Below, piece after piece: positions 10,222 to 21,120 of a DNA stretch of 64,000 nucleotides. The stretch comes from Zanthoxylum bungeanum. Lineage: Eukaryota; Streptophyta; Magnoliopsida; Sapindales; Rutaceae. Within the stretch, counting starts at the first letter, position 1. Each line of letters opens with the position of its first letter. The notes beneath the pieces are model-generated. The model saw nothing but the letters and a program-made list of their open reading frames with translations, had not been told where the DNA came from and made no database searches. The position numbers and the translations under genes were made by a program. The DNA lies in assembly GCA_019454045.1 (NCBI GenBank), contig SKCR01023729.1, positions 1 through 64,000 on the forward strand, written 5' to 3'.

Positions 10222-11500
10222 ATCAATGATGGAAAACCTTGGTACCATGATATTCAGCGATACCTGGAACATGGGGAATTCCCAGAAGAAGCAGGCAGAA
10301 AAGATAAGATAGTCATCCAGAAGTGGGCTTCCCAATATGTGAACTTGAACGGAGAACTGTACAAGAGACAAACGAACGGCATCCAACTGAAATGTTTGAG
10401 AAAAGAAGAAGCTCAGAAGGTAATGGAAGAAATACATGCAGAAGTATGTGGCTCGCACATGAATGGGTTGAATCTGTCTCGCAAGATAGTAAGGCAAGGC
10501 TTTTACTGGTCGACCATGGAAGCTGACTGCGTAAAACTGGTGAAACATTGTCATGATTGTCAAGCGCATGGTAACTTGAATTATTTACCGCACACAGAGT
10601 TGCATGGGCTGTCAGAGCCGTGGCATTTTTCAGCATGGGGAATTGATATGATCGGAGAGATTCGACCGAATGCATCAAATGGGCATCGTTTCATAGTAGT
10701 GGCGGTAGATTACTTCTCAAAGTGGGTGGAAGCCGAGTCATTCCGCAATGTTACGGCGAAGCAGATGGCCAAGTTCATAGCTCGGAATCTCATATGTCGA
10801 TATGGTATGCCGCACCATGTAGTAACGGACAATGGAGTCCAGTTTCAGGGAGAAACGAAAGCAATGCTACAGAAGTATGGGATAGGACATCACAAGTCAT
10901 CACCTTACAGGCCGCAGGCAAATGGGGCAGTCGAGGCAGCCAATAAGACGATAAAGACAATACTAGCCAAGATGACGGAGAATTACAAAGATTGGGCCGA
11001 TAAGCTACCATATGCCCTGTGGGGGTACAGAACTTCAGTAAGAACAGCTACATGAGCCACGCCTTATTCTTTGGTCTACAGAATGGAAGCGGTACTGCCA
11101 GTGGAAGTCGAGATACAATCTATACGGGTATTAGCAGAAGAAAAAATTGCATGAACAAGAATGGGCCTCGCAGAGGTTTGAACAGTTTGCATTGATGGAT
11201 GAGAAGAGGATGAGGTCCCTGCATCATATGTAGATATACCAGAAGAGGTTAGCTCGAGCATTCAATAAGAAGGTGCGTCCCACCAAGATCAGAAAGGGTG
11301 ATTTGGTGCTTAAGTAGTCGAAGCCATCGACAACAGACCCGAGAGGAAAATTCAGACCAAATTGGGAGGGACCCTACATCCTCCAGAAAGTAATGGGAAA
11401 AAAGAGCAATGAGACTGTCAGACTTGGAAGGGAATGAGTTCCCCGAGCCGATCAATGTTGACAGATTGAAGCAGTATTTTGCCTGAGGAAGAGAAGATTG
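10222..11500 (+). pseudogene. Gypsy integrase
   Basis: A 238-codon frame (10339-11055) holds an HHCC-type zinc-binding N-terminus (IHAEVCGSH ... HCHDCQ) and the D,D-35-E core. The catalytic residues sit in WGIDMIG, VVTDNGVQF and NGAVEAANK. It would insert the cDNA into the chromosome. Downstream the frame continues with breaks: TGA at 11053-11055, a one-base insertion near 11143, TAG at 11231-11233 and TAG at 11315-11317. It ends with the conserved GKFRPNWEGPYI block near 11345-11380. The core catalytic residues are all present. Confidence 0.88.
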
Positions 11501-11669
11501 AGAAGTCACTAAGAGAATTGGCAAAAGACCTAACCCGACGGGATAGAAAACTCATGCATGCATGCATACACGTAACATATTTTGGCTTCCTTTTATGTTT
11601 GTTTTGTTTTGTATTCACATGTTTTTAAGAAGAAAAAAAGAGAAGCGGCAAAGATAAGCCAGTCAGAAT

Positions 11670-11840
11670 CAGCAACAGTACAGTCAGTTTCAGAAATGAA
11701 TCAGTATTGGTTTCAGGGATGAGTCCCAGGGTTGAGGCCCATATCAGTATAGTTTCGGGGATGAGTCTCAAGCTTGAGGCTTACGCCAGTATCAGTTTCA
11801 GGAAGGAATCTCAGGGGGCGAAGCCCACATTATCAACAGT
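11670..11840 (+). repeat. Degenerate tandem repeat, about 55-65 bp unit
   Basis: Three or more copies of a unit with the core AGTTTC(A/G)GGGATGAGTC followed by TTGAGGCC(C/T)A are visible near 11690, 11745 and 11790. They lie in the gypsy 3' spacer. Confidence 0.65.
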
Positions 11841-12699
11841 CGAAAGGAAGAATTCCATGGAATGAATGAGTGAAAAAAAAAAAGAAATCTTTGACGGTTA
11901 AGCATATGTCTGGTGATGACATTGTTTGCTGCAATAAGAAGCCTTAGAAACAATAAGTACGAGACGTGCTCTCATCTGGTACTCTGAATGGATTGATCCC
12001 AGATAGACTCACGAGCACTTGATTACGGGATCTCAACAGCAGAACCCTGAGTAGTTGGCAAGATGACTAGTTAAAGAGATGATGGATCAGTGAATGACCG
12101 TTTGCCTGGATGTCCACCATGGTTTACTTATGCTACGATATATGATATGGTCGGAAACAAAGAAAAGTTTTATGCATTGAAATGAAAAAAAAAAAAAAAT
12201 AGACCGCCTATAACCGAAAAGCGTGAAGCTACCCATGGGCGAGTATTAGGACCACCATGAGGAGAAATACTACCTTAAAGGATAGGTGTGTCAAAGAAAA
12301 AAAGAAAGAAAAAGAAAAAGAAAAAGAATGAAAATGATAAAGAGAAAGAGGCAAGAAAAAAAGAAGAAGACCATATCATGTTGAGTATGACGAAGTAATC
12401 ACAGAATGTGATCAAGACATCTAGATTGGTTAGACCCACTGATCCGATTCTCCGAGAGGAAATCATCGAGTTGGCATGCTTAAGGAATAAGCTGCGAGAG
12501 AGTCTTAGCACACACACACTAGGAGTCTAGTTCAGATCACATATTCAGACGATCGGAGTTGAGTATATCGAGTACTTTGAAGATTCTCATGTTTCGACGC
12601 AAAGCATTCGTTGAGGACAAAAAAAATATGCTTAGCTATCAGGATTATCTCGTAAAAGGAAGTACAGTATAAACCATCACGGTGTTAATATCAGTAGGA

Positions 12700-13000
12700 G
12701 TCTTGCCGGGTATGGCACTATGGGGGGCGAGGCTCGCACATTTATCAGTCTAGCCAGGTATGGCACTCTATGGGTGAGGCCCACATTAGAATACAACATC
12801 AGTTTTTCCGGGTATGGCACTCCGGGTATGGAGACACCAGTATCAGTCTTGCCGGGTATGGCACTCTGGGGGCGAGGCCCACACCATCATCAGTATTAGT
12901 TTTACCAGGTACGGCACTCCGGGTATGGAGGTACAACATCAGTTTGGCCATGTACGGCACTCCGGGTATGGAGATACAGCATCAGTTTGGCCAGGTACGG
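12700..13000 (+). repeat. Tandem repeat with GGTATGGCACTC core
   Basis: Units containing CCGGGTATGGCACTC, or the variant CCAGGTACGGCACTCC, with spacers such as ATCAGTCTTG recur at least eight times, at irregular periods of about 45-65 bp. Single related units (CGCCAGGTACGGCATGTGG) continue inside the adjacent minisatellite near 13060, 13135 and 13420. Confidence 0.75.
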
Positions 13001-13009
13001 CATGTGGAC

Positions 13010-13400
13010 TATCGTGGACTGTTGTGGATTACCGAGACACCCTAGGTACATGGTTTAGCACGCCAGGTACGGCATGTGGACTATCGTGGACTATTGTGGA
13101 CTACCGCGACACCCTAGGTACGGGGTTTAGCACGCCAGGTACGGTATGTGGACTATCATGGACTATCGTTGAGTATTGTGGACTACCATGAACTATCATG
13201 GACTATCGTGGACTATTGTGGACTAGCGTGGACTACCGTGGATTATCATGGACTATGTGGACTACCGTGGAGTATTGTGGACTACCGTGGACTATCGTGG
13301 AGTATTGTGGACTATGTGGACTACCGTGGACTATCGTGGAGTATTGTGGACTACCGTGGAGTATTGTGGACTAGTGTGGACTATTATGGACTACCACGAC
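13010..13400 (+). repeat. GTGGACTA(C/T)C(A/G/T) minisatellite, about 10-bp unit
   Basis: Roughly 30 degenerate copies of a 10-bp unit (GTGGACTATC, GTGGACTACC, GTGGAGTATT) are arranged in higher-order groups, interrupted by ACACCCTAGGTAC(G/A) blocks at 13030, 13105 and 13400. The unit length is not a multiple of three, yet long frames stay open because the unit contains no stop in several phases. These frames are not genes. Confidence 0.9.
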
Positions 13401-13553
13401 ACCCTAGGTACGGGGTTTAGCACGCCAGGAATGGCACATCATCAATTCAGTTCAGAGCAACAGGCAAGCCAAGTGGCAGCTGGCGAGCCAGGTAAGTGAA
13501 AATGCATTGCACATACTTTGATAAAATTGTCATTGTCACACTGCACAAGTCCC

Positions 13554-13570
13554 ATCAAAGTGGGGGCGAC
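13554..13570 (+). other. Polypurine tract of the gypsy element
   Basis: ATCAAAGTGGGGGCGAC directly precedes the LTR start TGTAGGCACTG. It is the plus-strand primer site of the element. Confidence 0.8.
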
Positions 13571-15644
13571 TGTAGGCACTGCATTTTTGCATATAAGTCC
13601 CTATGATGAGTCTCATATGGAGACACTAACTTTTAAATTGCGGAAGTCGCGAGAAACGGACGTTGGAAGGGTAAAGTTGGAAATTGGAATTTATGTTGGA
13701 ATTAATTCGGTTGTCTAGCTTCGGTTTGCTTGTTGGATCTCCGTTTCAAAGTTTATCCTCGGCCCAAAACCCCATATGCCACTTATTAAACCATATACCA
13801 AACCCAAATGCCCAAGCCTACCAAAAACCCAAAGCCCACGCCCAATGAGACCAAGTTCACGCCCATGGCTCTCCTAATTAGGAAGATGCACATTTAACAC
13901 ATGCTTAAATCAAGTCAAATCCTTTCCTAAGTAAAAGAAATCTCATGGATCCATTTCCTAATCAAAACCAATCACTATCCTAAATTAAAGAGATTTATTC
14001 CTTATGAGATACTAATTAGGAGATGTCATCACCATTAGAATATCATTTCTTATTCAAACTAGGATTGCTTCCAACCCTTTGCCTATAAAAAGAGGCATTC
14101 ACCCACCCTTCCAAACCCTAGCATTCACGCCCAAGGCCTCCCAAATTCACCTTCATTGCCGCATATTCCCCAAGCCTTAAGTCTCCATTGCCGCAACTCA
14201 CCAAAAACACCCCTTCAATTACCGCATCCATCACCAAGAAACACTCCTCCATTGCCGCATACCTCACCACAAAAAACCCTACATATCACCGCACAACCCT
14301 CACCATAAAAAAAACCTCCGTATTACTGCACAAACTCACCAAAACAACCCCTCAATTTCCGCACACAGCCCTCACCGCACAGCCCTCATCGTGCTGCCCA
14401 TAACTCGCCAAAACAGCCCCCGTTACCACCGTAAAACAACCCCGCACTGCAACCCCTTTCATTACCTCACATTACCCTAAAAATACCCCCCTGAAATTTC
14501 CCTTCATCTACCGCAAAAACAGCCCCCACTGCAGTCCTAAAAATGCAAAAACAGCCTCTCTAATTACTGTGTAAAGGAGCCCAAAAAATTGTACTATTTG
14601 ACTACCGAAACTGCACCTTCTTTTACCACCGAAACAGCCCATATTTTGGCCCCTTAAAACCGCATAAACCAGCAGAAAAACTACGAGGAAACAGCCACAA
14701 AACGGAGTGAAAACAGCGACCCAAACAGCGAAACAGCGGAGGAAAACCTTGAGTTATTGAACCGGAGGAGTTACGGATCATCAACCCTTCCAACGGCCGT
14801 GTAACACCCTTCCAAGAAGCGACATAAAAGGTTATACCTGAGGGCACCTTCTTTATTTATTATCGTTCGTTTCTTTTATTTATTTTAATATATCTTCGCA
14901 TGAGAGTCGTTAGTTGATTTGTATTGTGGCCGTTGGGTGAATGGATATGTGTTCTTTCTCGTGGTATATCGGATGGAAACCCGGACGTAAATTCTGTAAC
15001 CGAATCCGAATTGACGGTATTATGGTTTGCACTCGGGATACAATTCCACGTACAACTTGAGAGATACACATATTGCATTCATCCAACATTGTATTCGAGC
15101 ATGTTTAGGTTGCTAGTATGTTATTTATCTTAAACATGATTTAGTCGATAGTATTTTCTTTCTTTATGCATGATTAGGTTGTTTTATATCATATTACGGA
15201 TTTAATTTATATTTATGCTTAGATTCTTATTTATTTTCCGCATTACATAATTGAGCATGTTTGTGTGATGATTGTATGTTATTGTCTGTTTGCCGTTATG
15301 ACAACTTACTTTGAAGCATGAGAACTTTGAAATAGGTTCCATTATTATTCTTATGCATGCGAACTTAGGTGTAGGCTATCTTTGAGCATACATGTTGAGT
15401 AGATTCGATTAGTTTATTGCACAAATCATATCTTTACAAGTGACATAAGTAAGGGACCATTACGAACCCAACGGTTTGAGGTCTTCCCTTGCGAGGGGTG
15501 AGTGCGGCCTTAAACCATATTTTCCCGGTTCACACCGGGTGGCGACTCCATGTTATTTCTCCGGTTTAGTTCCCCCGCGGACTATCCCGTACTCCCAACT
15601 AGGCCGCGAGCCTAGAACAGCGTCGTCAATTTATGTGTCCTACA
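13571..15644 (+). mobile_element. 3' LTR of the Tat/Ogre-type gypsy element (2074 bp)
   Basis: The LTR begins TGTAGGCACTGCATTTTTG and ends GTGTCCTACA at 15644, with TG...CA ends. A TATAAAAA box at 14084-14091 lies in CCTATAAAAAGAGGC, followed by a C-rich leader with many CCGCA and CCCTAA words (14100-14560). The following DNA at 15645 (ATTATTATTT) matches copia LTR sequence exactly where other copies read GGCATTATTATTT (for example 35690-35702). The insertion point is therefore inside copia B's 5' LTR and the target duplication should be ATTAT. Confidence 0.88.
14084..14091 (+). promoter_or_regulatory. TATA box of the gypsy LTR
   Basis: TATAAAAA sits about 510 bp into the LTR and is followed by the long C-rich presumed transcribed leader. 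Confidence 0.6.
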
Positions 15645-16165
15645 ATTATTATTTAATTAAATTAGATTTAATTACGTCGCGACGGAAAATTCGTTTAATC
15701 GGATTAAACAAACCCGGGCCCAAAGTGTGTTGTGTAAGCCAACTTGAATTTGGAATTTAATTGGGTGGGACCCACAACATACATCAATTGTTTGACAAGT
15801 TGATGTGAGTAGTTGGCATCATTTAATGGCTTCTTGTTTTACACAACACTTTATGTTTTGAAACTAGTTTTTTGGAAATACTATTATTCCCCTTTTCTAT
15901 TTCCCTCTTGGTCGAACATAGCTCCCTTTTGTTCTTGAATTTTTGTTGCAAAAATTCATCAAAGCTAGCACTTAAGGAGTCATTTTAAGGTGATAGGGAA
16001 ACTCACCCTAGAGTTTGGAATTCAATTTAAAGCTAGGAGCTTCCATCATCCAAAGAAAGTTTTGAACTTCTCTACCGATCAATGTAAGTTATTCCGCAAA
16101 CTTTCTTGATAAATTCACACACAAATCATTATTCAGAGACCTTGGGCATATGTAGGACACTAACA
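15645..16165 (+). mobile_element. 5' LTR of copia B, 3' part only
   Basis: The sequence resumes copia LTR (TTAATTAAATTAGATTTAATTACG...) and ends with GACACTAACA at 16165. It is followed by a tRNA-primer site. It matches the last 3' half-monomer of the array (about 35700-36213) much more closely than the array's other monomers. Both share, for example, GTTGGCATCATTTAATGGC, so the two are probably the paired LTRs of one element. The 5' part is cut off by the gypsy insertion. Confidence 0.82.
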
Positions 16166-16166
16166 A

Positions 16167-16179
16167 TGGTATCAAGAGC
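16167..16179 (+). other. Primer binding site of copia B
   Basis: TGGTATCAAGAGC lies one base after the LTR end. It resembles the common plant copia site TGGTATCAGAGC, complementary to initiator methionine tRNA, with one extra A. Confidence 0.75.
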
Positions 16180-16274
16180 CAATCTAAACTTGATTTGAAT
16201 TTTAGGGTTTATGGACTTTAATTTGGGGATTTTACTTGGAGCTTGTAAATATCTAAATTGATTGTTTGGTTGTG

Positions 16275-16279
16275 CTTAG
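16275..16279. repeat. Target duplication CTTAG, left of solo LTR C
   Basis: CTTAG immediately precedes TGTTGG at 16280. The same five bases follow the LTR end at 18228-18232. Confidence 0.9.
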
Positions 16280-18227
16280 TGTTGGAAAATTATGACCCAT
16301 AGCATCACTATTTATACAGAATATTGTGTTGTTGTACAAATTAACTATGTGACAAAGGAAATTGCTCTTTTATCATTTGTAATTGGAATACCAAGATACA
16401 TAAATGATAAAAGTTCATATGATTAGTTCCGGATTAATAAGGTATGAGACAGTATTAATCCACTAAGGTTTAATCATTAAAATATCCCTAGTCGTAGTAT
16501 TATCGAGACTGGACATCGATAATGCGGAATAGACTAGTATTGCACTTGTGCGCGTTGTGGGAGCATAACGGCATAGTTCTCATATATTTAAGTATTGGAT
16601 ACTTATGCAAGTGTAATAGGAGGTTGTGTTTACCGATGGTACGGAAATAGCTTCGCTCTGGATAGACCCCTCAGAATTCCATTGGTAGTATGACTATGTG
16701 TCTATGGAAGTCTGAATCAGGGTATGTGTATTTGGTCTTAACCTGAGACTTACATCGCTAATACTTGCGACAATCAATATACTTTGGTTTTAGTCGTCTA
16801 GGGCTTTAACAAGTTCAGTGTACGCCTCTTCTGGGTATACTGAGAATCGTAATGTATTGGGTGTGATGTCAAGATGGAAGTATCACTCCAATCATATGGA
16901 GATGATGATCACGCAGGATACGGAACTAATACTCTTTAGTACTGCAGTCATCGGGATAATATGACTATGTCTTGTTTATCCGATTATAGAGACTAGTTAC
17001 CAGAGATCCGATATATGCTTCGTACAGGGCAGACACAATTACAGCCCTAGGCCTAGCGTGTGACATCCGATACTGGATCGTAATACGAAATACTACGTAT
17101 ACTACATCTAATACATATTATACATTCCTTAAAGAATATTTCTGGAGAATTGGGTAGGCATAGTGCTTTGCTAGAAGCCAACCATGTCTTGTAAATCGGT
17201 AAAAATGTAGTACTAGGTACGTACGTGTTCGGATAGTCCGACGACCGGATTTACTGCCAACATATCCAGGGATCTCATGGGTCGCTTCCCAAAGATTCAC
17301 CAATGACGTATGACTCGAACATAATTAATCTGGGATTAATTATTAGAGAGAGAAAATTAATCTAGGATTAATTGCGGAGAGATTTTATCTGGGATAAAAT
17401 ACTATTAATAGAGTGAACGATTAATTCGGAATTAATCGATAAAATAATATATTCGATATATTATACGAAATTAGATTTCGACGCGGAATTAAAATTAGAT
17501 TTTAATTCGGGCGAACGAGTTAATTTAGAATAATTCGCTAGCGACGTGAATAGTAATTTTGCTAGGCATAATTATTTAATTAAATTTGATTTAATTATGT
17601 CGCAACGGAAAATTCGTTAATTCGAAATTAGCAAACTCAAGCCCGGGAGTGTTTGTGGGCCCACTCGGATTTTGAATCTAGTGGGGCCCACATGTCACAT
17701 CACAAGTCACATCACTTGTCATTTGACTTACGTTTATGGTGATTGAATTTGGTGGGTGGGTGATGGCTTGTTTTACACTCCAAGTTGGTGAGATTTTTGA
17801 CATATACCAAATATTGGTTTTGGTATATCATAGAATTGATTTTGGAAATCAATTACAAGTCAACTCATTTTTCTCTCCTTCTTCCTCTCTTCTCCATTCA
17901 CGCCATTCTCCCTCTCTTGGAGTAAGGCTTGGCCGAAACTTTCCAAGGGAAATTGGAAGATTTGTTGCAAATTTTTCAAGAGCTAGCACTCAAAAGAGTC
18001 ATTCAAAGGTGATAGGGAAACCAATCCTTAAGCATGGAATCAACACTCAAAGCTTGGAGCTTGAAGATCCACATAACAAGGGCTTGGCCGAAACTCAAGG
18101 AGGAAATTTTTTTGTGTTCAACGCATCCAAAAGCCGATCAAAGTGAGTATTTTCCGCTACTTTACTTTGTTGTATTCATACATTTCATTGCTTAATTTGA
18201 TCTTGGTTTGACCTAGAAAACCCAACA
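16280..18227 (+). mobile_element. Solo LTR C of the copia family (1948 bp)
   Basis: A complete LTR from TGTTGGAAAATTATGACC to CCCAACA is flanked on both sides by CTTAG. No internal region is attached, so this is a solo LTR left by recombination between the two LTRs of an element. It lies in the leader of copia B, about 115 bp after that element's LTR. The LTR matches copia A's LTR throughout and contains the hairpin chain at about 17327-17530. Confidence 0.92.
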
Positions 18228-18232
18228 CTTAG
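18228..18232. repeat. Target duplication CTTAG, right of solo LTR C
   Basis: CTTAG follows the LTR end CCCAACA and matches 16275-16279. Confidence 0.9.
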
Positions 18233-20323
18233 ATGATGATAAATTAGATTTGTGCATCATTGGATTTGTGAAATTGATTGGATCAAAAATTTCCCCAAAT
18301 CTTAAGCCATGGCCGAATGCATGAACCCTTAGATTACTCATGGAAATTTTTGATTTTGACAATTGGATATGTTAAATGCATGAAATGAATGTTAATTGTT
18401 GATTTAATTGGATTGAAATCAAAATTGAATGTTATTTCATGTGATTGCCGTGAGTATGAAGCATGTTGGATGAATTGATTTTGCTTTAATTTTATGTTAG
18501 ACATGAATTTGAAAGTGAAGCATGATTAATTAGATTAATTGATGTTTTGTAAATATTGGATTAATTAATTAATTGTGTTAATTACACTTTAATTGAATTA
18601 ATGTGATTTTGGAATATTATGTTAATTTAAATTATTGTATTTGGGCTAATGGGCTTGGTTGGGCCAAGTATGGTTTTGGACAATTGGGTTGGATCCAATT
18701 GGGCCTAAAATCATTTCCATAAAGTCCAAATATGACTTTTGGGCCTTTATTAATTTAATTGGGCCTAATGGGCCTAAATTGATTTTTGGCATATGGTGAT
18801 TCATAATTGGGCCTTGGCATTTTGGGTTGAATCCATAATGGCCAAAGCCCATGCCTAAAGAATTAATTGAAAGCCCATTGGACTTTAATTGAATTGACAT
18901 TGGATGTTAATTAGGCCTTTGAGACCCAATTGGATTGGATTTGGAATCCAAGTCTAAAAATGCACTATTAAAAGTGTAATTGTTTAATTTAGAATTAAAC
19001 ATGAATTAGTATTGGATACAATTTAAATTGGATTTAAAATTGTAGTTCGATATAATTCAAGAATACGTACTTTGAGTATTTATTCTTAAACGAGTTGGAC
19101 TCGCGCAAATCAAATTGGTGTATGAACATTGGATGGTCATTAATCAAATATTAATTAATTGAATTAGATTGATTGACATCATGTTTTGTGTGAATACTTG
19201 GATGTATTTGTATGAATAATTGAATTAATTTTGGAAATTGTTGTAAGTATGGTACTTATTTGAAATTGGACCTGCGTGTCCAGCATTTCACCTCTTATTC
19301 TCTTTGTATTTCTCTTCTCACCAATTCCCCTCAATGCAAATGAGGTTTCTTTATGTATTATGTAATTGGGTAGAAGAATGTAAAATGCTAGCGGGAGAGA
19401 GGAAAGAGAGAGATTTGTTCTATGAACAAATTGTATTATATATCCATTCGCATATCATTATTAAATTTTATCGCGCCTTATTATGCTTTTAGAATGCATG
19501 TTTAAGGGTGTATGATGAGACCTAATCAAAGATAATAAATTGGTTGTCAATTTACGAAAAAACCCTCAATTTAATATTAAGTGTTTTCCTTCCATTGAGT
19601 GGTTCTCTATCAAGATCCAAGATTGACTTTGATTTATTGGCCAAAGTCAAGATCATTGTCCATCGCGGATGTATTTGAACCACGAAAGCTTTGTTATATA
19701 TCGCATGTCTTGGGCAGTTGTGACTTGTTGGCCAAAGTCAAGGTCACTTTTGTACATCGACGTGGATTACGAAGCTTTCCCACTGTCAATGGGTCACGCT
19801 TAACTGGAATCATTAAGCTTGTTGAGCCAAAGTCAAGGCTTAGTTGATTCAGAGTAAAAGATTAGGAAATATATTGGATATATGTTTTGGACTTTGAGGT
19901 CCACCTACCGGATCTAGGAATTGGATGGGATCCAATTGATCTTAGAGATCTACCTAGTTATGTTTCATACAGCTTGTTGGCCAAAATCAAGGTTTTGTGT
20001 TATTTAACGGGATCATCGCCCACTAGGAAACTGGGTTTCCCGAGTACTCCACAGAGGGTTAGAGGCTCGTCGAAAAATAGTGGGAGACCAGTATTAAATT
20101 TGCAATTTCGTTTAATACTTGCTAATACTCACTCTTTTATTTTATTTATCGTCGTTATAAATATATTATTTGGAGTAATATTGTTTTATTGCTTTCTTTG
20201 AACAGTTAGACTGTACAAGACACTACTCCACTTGTAGTTGGTTATATAGTTGGACTATAGTAACCATTACATTTTCAGTGTACCCGATATCATTGATTGG
20301 ATAGTTGAACTATTGCAATCGAA
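18233..20323 (+). mobile_element. Copia B leader (5' non-coding region)
   Basis: About 2 kb of AT-rich DNA lies between the solo LTR and gag with no convincing coding frame. Parts recur at 23755-25140 (duplicated leader), 1-630 (A) and 42513-44390 (E). Recognisable blocks are a GGGCCTAATGGGCCTAA region (18640-18800) and three TTGTTGGCCAAAGTCAAGG units (19630-20000). Just before gag there are small hairpins with an AGT-T(A/G)G-ACT core (20200-20310). Such a long leader is unusual for copia elements. Confidence 0.75.
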
Positions 20324-21120
20324 ATGGCTGGAAAGATTAACGTTAGGGACATCATCATGGGTGACAATGTCTTTAACGGCTCCAATTTTCCAGATTGGGT
20401 GATGAATCTCAGGATAGTCCTGGGAGCCGAGAAGTTACTCTATGTCATAGAGAAACCTCTCGGGCTTGAGCCCGGAGTTGAGCAAACAGTAGAGCATGAG
20501 CTTTGGAAGACTCATCGTGATGATAACTTTAGTGCTCAATCCATCATGCTTGCCGCAATGACTCATCAATTTCGTCGTCAGAACAAAGGATTGGATCCTT
20601 CTAGTATGATGTTGAAATTGAAGGATCTTCACAGATCTAACCTTGGATCTCAGAAGTACGAATTGCAAAAGAAGCTCTTTCGCTCGCGTATGTCAGAGGG
20701 TACATCTGTCGAGCACTATGTGTCACAGATGATTGCTGACATCGAACAGCTAGGTCAGCTGGGCATAACCTTTATGGCCGAGACTTTCATAGATTTGATC
20801 TTACAGTCTCTGCCCGACTTCTGGGGCGGGTTCGTCATGAACTACAACATGATGAACCAAGAAAATACTCTTGGAGAGTTAATGACGATGTTGAAAGAGG
20901 CAGAGCCATAGCTTCTGAATGGTAAGAAGGGCAAGGCGCATCTTACTTCGACATCCCAGAAAGCCAAGGCTTAGCCGAAGGCTTCTGGGGGTGTGAAGAA
21001 ATAGAAGAAAAAAGGCAAGGCCAAATCATCACAATCTTCTGGGAAGACTAAGGACATATCCCATGACGTTTGCTTACATTGTGGCAAACGGGGTCACTGG
21101 AAGCGTGACTGCCAGATAGG
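20324..21120 (+). pseudogene. Copia B gag with zinc knuckle, three internal TAG stops
   Basis: The frame from ATG at 20324 is open for 195 codons (MAGKINVRDIIMGDNVFNG ...) and matches copia gag of the UBN2 type, including the DIEQLGQLGI segment and the SLPDFWGGFV segment. After TAG at 20909-20911 the same frame continues through TAG at 20972-20974 and TAG at 21002-21004. It then reaches a CCHC zinc knuckle, CLHCGKRGHWKRDC, at 21071-21112. All three stops sit where Gln (CAG) is plausible. Gag would coat the element RNA in virus-like particles. This is the least damaged gag in the window. Confidence 0.9.

Larger units (their letters stand above)
11501..13553 (+). repeat. Non-coding 3' spacer of the gypsy element, rich in tandem repeats
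   Basis: About 2 kb separates the integrase from the polypurine tract. No conserved domain is visible. It contains degenerate repeats with CAGTTTCAGGGATGAGTC-like units (11670-11840), A-rich tracts (11874-11885, 12185-12200, 12295-12370), a family of GGTATGGCACTC-containing units (12700-13000) and the GTGGACTA minisatellite (13010-13400). Long repeat-bearing spacers here are typical of Tat/Ogre elements. Open frames across the repeats come from the repeat period and are not genes. Confidence 0.8.
5960..15644 (+). mobile_element. Tat/Ogre-type Ty3/gypsy retrotransposon, 5' end missing
   Basis: Domain order is gag, protease, RT, RNase H, a second archaeal-type RNase H, integrase, long non-coding spacer, polypurine tract and 3' LTR. 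RT before integrase defines gypsy. The extra RNase H after the first and the DNGS-type protease are features of the plant Tat/Ogre branch. Sequence starts inside gag at 5960, directly after the copia A LTR, so the missing 5' part probably lies beyond copia A to the left. The right end at 15644 is followed by LTR sequence of copia B, so this element is inserted in that LTR. Multiple stops and frameshifts make it non-autonomous now. Confidence 0.85.

Noticed and set aside
12770..13499. Several overlapping open frames of 80-125 codons across 12.77-13.50 kb
   Set aside because: They are read through the tandem repeats, in more than one frame at once, and encode only repeat-derived WTIVDYRGLS-like peptides.
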